From positions 1 through 32,993 of the forward strand of contig JAIQZQ010000099.1 in the NCBI GenBank assembly GCA_021777105.1: a DNA stretch of 32,993 nt, read 5' to 3'. Below the pieces are notes generated by a model. That model saw only the letters and a list, made by a program, of their open reading frames with translations. It was not told where the DNA came from and searched no databases. The position numbers were made by a program, and so were the translations under genes. Shown piece by piece: positions 25,301-30,056 of the stretch; within the stretch, counting starts at the first letter, position 1, and every line of letters begins with the position of its first letter. Source of the DNA: Candidatus Anammoxibacter sp. (GTDB taxonomy: Bacteria > Planctomycetota > Brocadiia > Brocadiales > Anammoxibacteraceae).

Positions 25301-26761
25301 ATCCAAAACTACGGTTTCAGCCAATATTGCGCGTTGAAGGCCTTCAGCAAGTTCCGGGGTTATCTCCTGCTTGCCTTCTTTTATCTTTTCAAGAAATCTT
25401 TCAACTTCCGCTTCAACAGGTTTATAGTTATTGGGGCTCATTGTGCTTGTGCCAAGTGCGATAACGAGTTCCATTTTTTTGTCTATCCCGTCTAAAGGCG
25501 TAAGTAATATTTTGTGTTCAACCGGCTCTTTTGTGTCCGGCTTCGTATTTACCTTAACATTATTGCTAAAATGCACGGTTTCCGTGCCCTCAACACTTAC
25601 CTTGCCGTCCTTTAATTTTACACAATCCGTGCACGCGACGGTCTTGCCTCCGGTGACTTCCACAGTATAGTACGCAGGCCTGAATGCAGTTGCCCCGTTT
25701 AGCGAAAACGGCGTAATTAGCGGAAGGTCTTTAAATGAAAATTTGCCTTTATCATCGGGCTCAATCTTTTTTATATCGCCAACTTGTTTTCTGCCCAGCT
25801 TTTTCAAAGATTCCTGAAAATTGCTAAACAGTTCATTTGGTTTTTTGTCGCTAACAAAACCCTCTTGCCTAAATAATGCGACAGTCGCATTTTGCACATC
25901 ATTATCATCCGGTGTGCTTATTTCCAAAGATGACTTTAATTGCCCTTTGATTTCGCCTTTCGGCAAATCTAAAGTGTTAAATTTGTCTTGCAGATCAAAT
26001 GCGAGCTCAAATATTACACTGCCGATACCGCTAAGCTGGTCGCCTTTCTCAATACAACCTGCCTCTAACTGTTTTCTGCTTTCATCCGTCAATACAATAT
26101 TTATTCCTCCTACAATCGGATCTAGGCCATCCACCCACAGGTAACCGCAAGCATGGTAGTTATCTGATTTTTTTACTCCAAGGCCTCCGACTGGACGGGT
26201 AGCTATATTAATTTTAGGATTTGTTGACGCTGATATAGTTCCGTTATTTGAAATGTCGCCAACTAATTGAGCCTCCATTAAACAACCGTCCATGCAATTT
26301 AATTCCCAGGAATCCTTCTCTTCTCTGAAAAACCATTGTAAATCAGCCTTGATTGAATACTGGATATTAACAGGCGGCAAGGCGACTGTTACAGTTGGGA
26401 CTTTTCCAAACTGTGTAAACGTTTCACATCCGCCTATTGGTTGTGTTGCCATTGTAAGCAAGCTTGAATACTTTTGCGATAAACCAAGAAATGTGTCAAA
26501 AGATCCCTTAATGCTTTCTGTCTCTTTTAACTTAAGCGTGAGTGTGCTCAACCTGCCGGGGCTCAAATATGTCCCGGATAAATCTTTCGGCGCGGATGTG
26601 GAAAGCGACATTTCTATACATTCAATTGCATAGACTACCTTTGAACTGTAAATATTAAGAGTAACGGCGCATATAACGAATAGCAGCAACGGCATAAAGT
26701 TGTACAATATCTTATTCTTAATATTTTTTGTCTTTAATGTATTGCTGAAATAAATATTCAT
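22367..26761 (-). CDS. Very large secreted protein with calcium-binding thrombospondin-3-type repeats
   Basis: A 1464-residue exported protein. Residues ~22-45 are a signal peptide (probable cut after VVYA). The N-terminal ~300 residues include paired cysteines and beta-rich sequence; residues ~330-460 look like a carboxypeptidase-regulatory-type or Ig-like beta region; ~460-900 is helical and lysine-rich. Residues ~1110-1210 hold calcium-binding repeats (DKDNDGLIN, DTDGDGLSDEEE, DTDNDGASD). Residues ~1218-1320 look BACON- or Ig-like (VAVDKTEVGITNEKRVATVS, GALAWSAVSG). A Pro/Thr-rich linker (~1321-1344) precedes a final ~120-residue beta domain with two cysteines. No anchor or catalytic motif was recognised. 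It is probably a surface or matrix protein stabilised by calcium. GGAGG lies nine bases before the start. It is convergent with the HEPN gene; the 44-bp repeat lies 64 bp upstream of the start. Confidence 0.75.
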   Translation of the reverse strand: MNIYFSNTLKTKNIKNKILYNFMPLLLFVICAVTLNIYSSKVVYAIECIEMSLSTSAPKDLSGTYLSPGRLSTLTLKLKETESIKGSFDTFLGLSQKYSSLLTMATQPIGGCETFTQFGKVPTVTVALPPVNIQYSIKADLQWFFREEKDSWELNCMDGCLMEAQLVGDISNNGTISASTNPKINIATRPVGGLGVKKSDNYHACGYLWVDGLDPIVGGINIVLTDESRKQLEAGCIEKGDQLSGIGSVIFELAFDLQDKFNTLDLPKGEIKGQLKSSLEISTPDDNDVQNATVALFRQEGFVSDKKPNELFSNFQESLKKLGRKQVGDIKKIEPDDKGKFSFKDLPLITPFSLNGATAFRPAYYTVEVTGGKTVACTDCVKLKDGKVSVEGTETVHFSNNVKVNTKPDTKEPVEHKILLTPLDGIDKKMELVIALGTSTMSPNNYKPVEAEVERFLEKIKEGKQEITPELAEGLQRAILAETVVLDGAMFADSLLKLMLKGLGTVLADVFDDLANSKKDGKTAIEKDIKFTKTKIEEINKGKWKISDPAKALKQFEQHQKKLEEFKKVADKIDALSKNIKLLVAATAELVKKDDKEFFELVNKGLNIVFRTVKSFVLSQGSGKSAALGGAQGLVKIAIEEGVNASFPFVFDDIVLPSYAKNTAPFLQNSVNLFIGNKDKSIKPWDGANPEKFSTDNTAVSEVRLRINKAANDAIIDIIKLQAASGALDFVQDALETAATFTKQPYLKVLEKIAQAMKYIGNAESARIPFNIVFNTIEPGVQEGTLKAFGQDVPSSASKIGVAQTLNQNNLRNASFRKSSINPRLFTNISESGNKLIESLNQLSGNLADNNIGAALELTGGDSPDGYINNLTEWELSILLFLTQASGTSVSDNTVNNDLSAILANDVELKMFLVDLEQKIANLYFNVMTLAYEGPEDPLYAAERNSALSSIDFVISRITRFEQSFNNLNTVIGDTDLLPAIAIQSLEIISAKTGSDAITLSPEDFTLRAHIKNISAVPVLGLSAELTAISPNDSVTISPTLDTPINIGTLDGDDGAAGSGPDETDIEWKVTYEGDLGAESIFFSVNILEEGDEPLSFVTNETQNALIVDPSVSDKDLDFMPDDWEKANGLDTTKDDAREDKDNDGLINLKEFELGSDPQKKDTDGDGLSDEEETTGGADGFVTNPLNADTDNDGASDSSDGQPVDGGATEKPKAEDIIGEPEVAVDKTEVGITNEKRVATVSITNSGEGALAWSAVSGNNAVATTSPNAPDFHNGDGLLIISAPAHFDFEAPGIVKTIVKVFDAAGATKDFKEITVKLGSGEEQTPPEEAKPTPEPTKPTQPPEKKSFTFKCINNFQEARFPGAEKLVLQLGETESCALTLTNLQPGVFIDVATKQRTGFKSSINVDPANGATDSNGEIKFNITAVKKGVDWIAWAVKNDKGKFEFNKKAYNSGRAWGMFVEVE

Positions 26762-26824
26762 CGTATTAAACCTCCGTATGATAGAAATTTACGCTAACCT
26801 AAATTGGATAAACCGCAAAAGTGA

Positions 26825-26868
26825 CTAAAGTGATCTAAAGTTAAAAGTGAACTAAAGTTTTGGTAAAA
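26825..26868. repeat. 44-bp dispersed repeat, copy 2
   Basis: Identical over 44 bp to 963-1006. It lies in the leader region of the large secreted protein gene, on the side opposite to its start codon. Confidence 0.85.
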
Positions 26869-26892
26869 ATATTTAATTTTTGAATTCCACAT

Positions 26893-26918
26893 CGTTCCCA
26901 AATCCCAGTTTGGGAACG
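26893..26918. repeat. Perfect 10-bp stem hairpin and compound repeat tail
   Basis: CGTTCCCAAA and TTTGGGAACG pair around TCCCAG. A second pair, AAGCCCC (26931-26937) with GGGGCTT (26984-26990), follows, so 26893-26990 is a compound hairpin element of REP type. The remaining sequence to 27350 has only the weak copy of the 21260 repeat and a GGCTTTAGCC word near 27304; no gene is supported between 26762 and 27350. Confidence 0.75.
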
Positions 26919-27346
26919 AAATAATTCAAGAAGCCCCAGCTTCGAGTTTGGAGCATATTTGACTCCTTTTTGCGTGCGAAACAGGGGCTTGGTAACCAGA
27001 GCAAAGTCTGCGTAGTCTTTCAAAATATCTTCTCAAAAATTGTCACAATAAAAACATGTTTTATCAAGCAATAAGCGAGGTTGTCATTATGAGAAAAACA
27101 TTGTATTAAAGCAATAGCAATATTGACAAAACAGAAGAATGCCGCGCTTTGTTCGGGATGTTATAGCGGCTCTGGATGCGGGCACACTTGTCAGTTGCGT
27201 TTTTGTGTTTTGGCTTTTTTTGCTAACTGCCCATTGCAAATTGCCAACTGGATTCTATATGCGCACACACTTGTAAGTTGCATGGTCGCTGCGGGTAGGG
27301 GACGGCTTTAGCCTCCATTTTTAAGGATTCATTTTAAAAATAATGC

Positions 27347-27370
27347 AAAGTTATTTCTTGCGAATCCTAA
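27347..27370. repeat. Degenerate MITE end overlapping the end of a gene
   Basis: AAAGTTATTTCTTGCGAATC then CTAA resembles the right end of the 12226-12407 MITE (AAGTTATTTCTTGCCGAACC then CTAA). The last codons and stop of the 27351-27965 gene (LRIRKK-stop) are read from it. Confidence 0.55.
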
Positions 27371-27965
27371 GTCCATAAAGCTTGCAGTGGGAGGACTCCA
27401 CCCGGAAGGTTTCGCCAGGCGGCAGGGGCGTCGCCACTTCCACAGTGGGCACACCGCTAACATGATGACCTGCTATCGGCATGGATTTAACGGGGTAAAT
27501 ATGAGCATGCCCGGAAGTTGCTGTTCCACCGTGGTTGCTAAAATTAATTTCAGCAACACATCTGCCCCCGTTATCAAAGATCAGATTTCGTGGAGCATTG
27601 TTGGCTGCGTTCACTTCTGTAATTAAGTGGTTTGCGAGGGTGAGGTCTATAGCTGTTTGATTAACGGTATTTGGAGCCTGTTGAATGTGATACGCCGGGT
27701 TTACGTTGTCAACCACTCTTAAAAGGTTTTTTATCCACTCGGCATTAACTTCTCTTAACGATGCTAAAGTTGGCGCAGTCAACCCTGCCGTCCTTTGTAA
27801 TTCCGTTAATGATAGGCCGATATTTAAAGAACGAACCTGATCCGGATACAAACCATTGACCAGCTGCGTAAATAGCGCCTGCCCCAGTTTTTGAAACAGC
27901 ATATAAAGATTATCCTTACCCCCAATCTTCTTTTCATAATCAGCATAGGGTTTAGCGGCATTCAC
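27351..27965 (-). CDS. Orphan protein of unknown function, possibly a 5'-truncated remnant
   Basis: About 204 residues from a GTG at 27965, which has no ribosome binding site. The frame stays open for about 26 more codons upstream (to a TAA near 28045) without a good start, so the true 5' end may be lost. No family was recognised. The N-terminal half is helical; the C-terminal half is beta-like with a histidine-rich patch SGHAHIYPVKSMPIAGHHVS, two cysteines, and GETFRVESSHCKLYGLRIRK. The last seven codons lie in sequence resembling the end of the 12.2-kb MITE, so the present C-terminus may have been created by insertion. The histidine pattern could bind metal; this is only a suggestion. Confidence 0.5.
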   Translation of the reverse strand: MNAAKPYADYEKKIGGKDNLYMLFQKLGQALFTQLVNGLYPDQVRSLNIGLSLTELQRTAGLTAPTLASLREVNAEWIKNLLRVVDNVNPAYHIQQAPNTVNQTAIDLTLANHLITEVNAANNAPRNLIFDNGGRCVAEINFSNHGGTATSGHAHIYPVKSMPIAGHHVSGVPTVEVATPLPPGETFRVESSHCKLYGLRIRKK

Positions 27966-28091
27966 AAATAATGCTTGAAAAACTATATCATTTAAAGGTA
28001 TTTTCAGTATCTTTCTGTTTGTTATTATTAAGAAAAATTATTCAGTAATAGATAAAAGATTGAAAAAAAGTCTCTATTCAGTATCGTCGAA

Positions 28092-28135
28092 TTAAGGGTT
28101 ACAAAAAATCCAGGTTATTTCTTCTCAAGCCCTAA
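28092..28135. repeat. Short internally deleted relative of the MITE
   Basis: TTAAGGGTT at 28092-28100 resembles the left end of the 12.2-kb MITE, and GGTTATTTCTTCTCAAGCCC then TAA (28113-28135) resembles its right end, with only 12 bp between them. The rest of 27966-28243 shows no gene. Confidence 0.45.
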
Positions 28136-28243
28136 GCTAAAATATTTGAAACACAAAGATGTTCTTAGTAAACAATCCATAGCTATCAAGTTACGAAAGG
28201 TTGTGAATTATTTGAAATTAAAATCATATATTTGAAGATTGCA

Positions 28244-28576
28244 TCACGCATATATCGCAGTTACATTGATTCCTCGGGATTTGTTTTTTGATTTAGGATG
28301 CACAACAATATCAATATCCTGATCCAGCGCTCTTAAAAAAGAAAACAAACGTTCAATTGAAAATCCCTCTAACCTACCATTCTTAAGGGCAGAGACTTTT
28401 GGCTGATTAATCCCAAGGATAGAGCCTGCCGTTTGTTGGGTTAATTTTCGTTTCTCAATAATGTCGTATATCATTGAAGCAAGTTTAGCTTTTGCGAGTT
28501 CTTCTTCCGGGTTTTCAAATCCTAAATCCTCAAACACATTCCCGGAACCTTTTGAATATCCTATATCTTCAGTCAT
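28244..28576 (-). CDS. higA-like: HigA-type antitoxin (XRE helix-turn-helix)
   Basis: A 110-residue DNA-binding antitoxin. The helix-turn-helix lies at about residues 45-68 (LTQQTAGSILGINQPKVSAL), followed by KNGRLEGFSIERLFSFLRAL and DQDIDIVV, typical of the XRE antitoxins paired with Gp49-like/HigB toxins. Its start overlaps the toxin's end by 8 bp, in the toxin-first order of higBA. It would neutralise the toxin by binding and repress the shared promoter. The palindrome ATCCCA-TATT-TGGGAT just upstream of the toxin gene is a likely operator. AAAGGAGG lies about 7 bases before the ATG at 28576, within the toxin gene. Confidence 0.88.
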   Translation of the reverse strand: MTEDIGYSKGSGNVFEDLGFENPEEELAKAKLASMIYDIIEKRKLTQQTAGSILGINQPKVSALKNGRLEGFSIERLFSFLRALDQDIDIVVHPKSKNKSRGINVTAIYA

Positions 28577-28931
28577 TGCAATCCTCCTTTGCCAATTCTT
28601 TTGCTTTCATTAATCGTTTCTTTATAATTTCTAATTCAGATTTAGGTGTTTTTATCCCTTGTTTAGATTTTTTCATAAATGAATGAAGCACAAATATATT
28701 TTCCCCGATTTTTACCGCATATACGGTTCTATAAGTATTTGTCTGGTACGAGCTGACGATCTCCATTACTCCTCTAAATCCTTTTAAATTTTTAGTGTTA
28801 TGATGTTTCTTTCCTAACTCTGCCCTGTATAAGGCAAAACCTACATCTCTTTGGACTTTTTTAGGAAATTTCTTCAAATCCTCATTTGATGATCCTACCC
28901 AAACGAGTGATTTGCGATGTATTGGTTCCAT
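28569..28931 (-). CDS. higB-like: HigB-type toxin (phage Gp49-like, RelE superfamily)
   Basis: A 120-residue basic protein. SLVWVGSSNEDLKKFPKKVQ, DVGFALYRAELGKK, NLKGFRGVMEIVSSYQTNTY, RTVYAVKIGENIFVLHSFMK and KSKQGIKTPKSELEIIKKR follow the Gp49-like/HigB pattern (RelE-type ribosome-dependent mRNA nucleases). The family's terminal (FxKKSxxTPxxEI) motif is complete, so the toxin looks intact. It is the first gene of the pair, and its promoter must lie in 28932-29010, where a TTGACA (minus strand, 28987-28992) and a 16-bp palindrome are seen. Confidence 0.88.
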   Translation of the reverse strand: MEPIHRKSLVWVGSSNEDLKKFPKKVQRDVGFALYRAELGKKHHNTKNLKGFRGVMEIVSSYQTNTYRTVYAVKIGENIFVLHSFMKKSKQGIKTPKSELEIIKKRLMKAKELAKEDCND

Positions 28932-28940
28932 ATCAATAAC

Positions 28941-28956
28941 ATCCCATATTTGGGAT
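28941..28956 (-). promoter_or_regulatory. Probable HigA operator
   Basis: ATCCCA and TGGGAT form a perfect 6-bp inverted repeat around TATT, ten bases upstream of the toxin start codon. Its position suits autorepression by the HTH antitoxin. The -10 box could not be fixed by eye. Confidence 0.6.
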
Positions 28957-29070
28957 ATATTTGCAAACCTTTTTTTGTTTGAAATTTGTCAATAAAATCT
29001 GTTGCCTAATTATTTTTTGGCGGTTAAATGTTTTTTTATGATTTTTAGCGTAAATGCAAAAGCGGTATTA

Positions 29071-29180
29071 ACCACAGATTGCTGAGATTGACAAAGATTA
29101 AAAAAACGAAAAGCGGAATAGCCACTAGGCTACGAAGGTGGGTAAAACAGTGACAAAAATGATCTAAAGTTGCGGTAAAA
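29071..29180. repeat. Remnants of two dispersed repeat families
   Basis: ACCACAGATTGCTGAGATTG (29071-29090) is a degenerate unit A of the 11-12 kb block. TGATCTAAAGTT followed by GGTAAAAAT (29160-29181) is a degenerate copy of the 44-bp repeat of 963 and 26825. The gap 28932-29266 holds no gene: an open frame of 62 codons on its minus strand is made of this sequence and has no ribosome binding site. Confidence 0.55.
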
Positions 29181-29266
29181 ATTATGGGTTTATGTGGATT
29201 GTTATTATGCAGCGTCGTAAGATTATCAAGCAAAGGATTGAACGTTAGATGATTATTCCGTTCTTT

Positions 29267-29683
29267 TTACTTGCCCGGTTTACCTCTTCCATATTTCCTT
29301 TTAGCGCCCTTTTTTAAAATGTAGTTATTATCAATCTGCTCAAACACGGATTTTAATATGCGGTAGGACATTTTTGCGTCATCCGGCTTCTTTGTCCTCA
29401 GGAAAGCGACAATTTTAGCGATCTCATTTTCAAACGACACTGTCCTTGTTTTTGGCGGCAGGGGTTGTTGCTCAAAGTCAAAAAGGTCTTTTAGCGTGGT
29501 ATGCAGGGCATGGCTTATCTTTTCCAAGGTCTTTATGGACGGAATTGACACCCCGCGCTCCAGCCGGGAGATAGTTTCAACCGTCACATCCACTAAATTC
29601 GCCAGTTGTTCTTGCGTTATATCGCGCCTTTTTCGAAATTTGTATATCTGCAACCCAATTGACTTTTCAACACTATTTAACAT
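29267..29683 (-). CDS. XRE-family transcriptional regulator
   Basis: A 138- or 139-residue protein. The N-terminal helix-turn-helix is about residues 9-66 (IGLQIYKFRKRRDITQEQLA, NLVDVTVETISRLERG, PSIKTLEKISHALHTTLKDL), a standard Cro/C1-type domain. The ~70-residue C-terminal part is helical, ends in a lysine/glycine-rich tail and matches no known sensor domain. Tandem ATGs at 29686 and 29683; AAAGGAG is better spaced for 29683. It is transcribed away from the NHL-PKD gene. The palindrome over the -10 box of the promoter facing that gene is a candidate binding site, so it may control the surface protein, itself, or both. Confidence 0.85.
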   Translation of the reverse strand: MLNSVEKSIGLQIYKFRKRRDITQEQLANLVDVTVETISRLERGVSIPSIKTLEKISHALHTTLKDLFDFEQQPLPPKTRTVSFENEIAKIVAFLRTKKPDDAKMSYRILKSVFEQIDNNYILKKGAKRKYGRGKPGK

Positions 29684-29762
29684 CATACGACTCCTTTTGT
29701 TGAATTAAGTATAGACAAATTTGCTCTAGTTTAGCAGGGTGTAATATGATGATTTTTGATAC

Positions 29763-29791
29763 TTGACAAATAGGTTCTATATGGATATAGT
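29763..29791 (+). promoter_or_regulatory. Sigma-70 promoter with overlapping palindrome, facing the NHL-PKD gene
   Basis: TTGACA (29763-29768), a 17-bp spacer, and TATAGT (29786-29791). The palindrome CTATAT-GG-ATATAG (29777-29790) covers the end of the spacer and the -10 box, an ideal repressor site. It lies between the divergent XRE regulator and the surface-protein gene, 265 bp before the latter's start. Confidence 0.65.
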
Positions 29792-29833
29792 TTTAGTTTG
29801 AAAACTTAAAATTACAATTTTGCTGTTTTTGTC

Positions 29834-29893
29834 GGAGCAATCTTGCCGCCCTAGGCTGGAGCAATCTTGCCGCCCTAGGCTGGAGCAGTCTTG
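29834..29893. repeat. Tandem 24-bp repeat plus partial third unit
   Basis: A 24-bp unit beginning GGAGCAATCTTGCCGCC is repeated exactly at 29834-29857 and 29858-29881, followed by a partial GGAGCAGTCTTG. It lies in the leader of the NHL-PKD gene. Confidence 0.8.
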
Positions 29894-29968
29894 TAGAGTG
29901 CTCCAAATGTTTTTTGATCACGCAAAACCATGCGTCTCAAACAAGCATAAATACTGTTAAAACGTTTC

Positions 29969-29991
29969 GGAGCAATCTGCAAGATTGCTCC
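29969..29991. repeat. GGAGCAATCT hairpin
   Basis: GGAGCAATCT and AGATTGCTCC form a perfect 10-bp stem with a GCA loop. The arm is the same word as the tandem repeat at 29834, so the two belong to one family. On the transcript it would fold 66 bases before the NHL-PKD start codon. Confidence 0.75.
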
Positions 29992-30056
29992 AGCCGGGAG
30001 CGGCTTATAAAACTGTGTTGACAAAAGTATTCAATTATCAAAAAAGGAGGAATATC

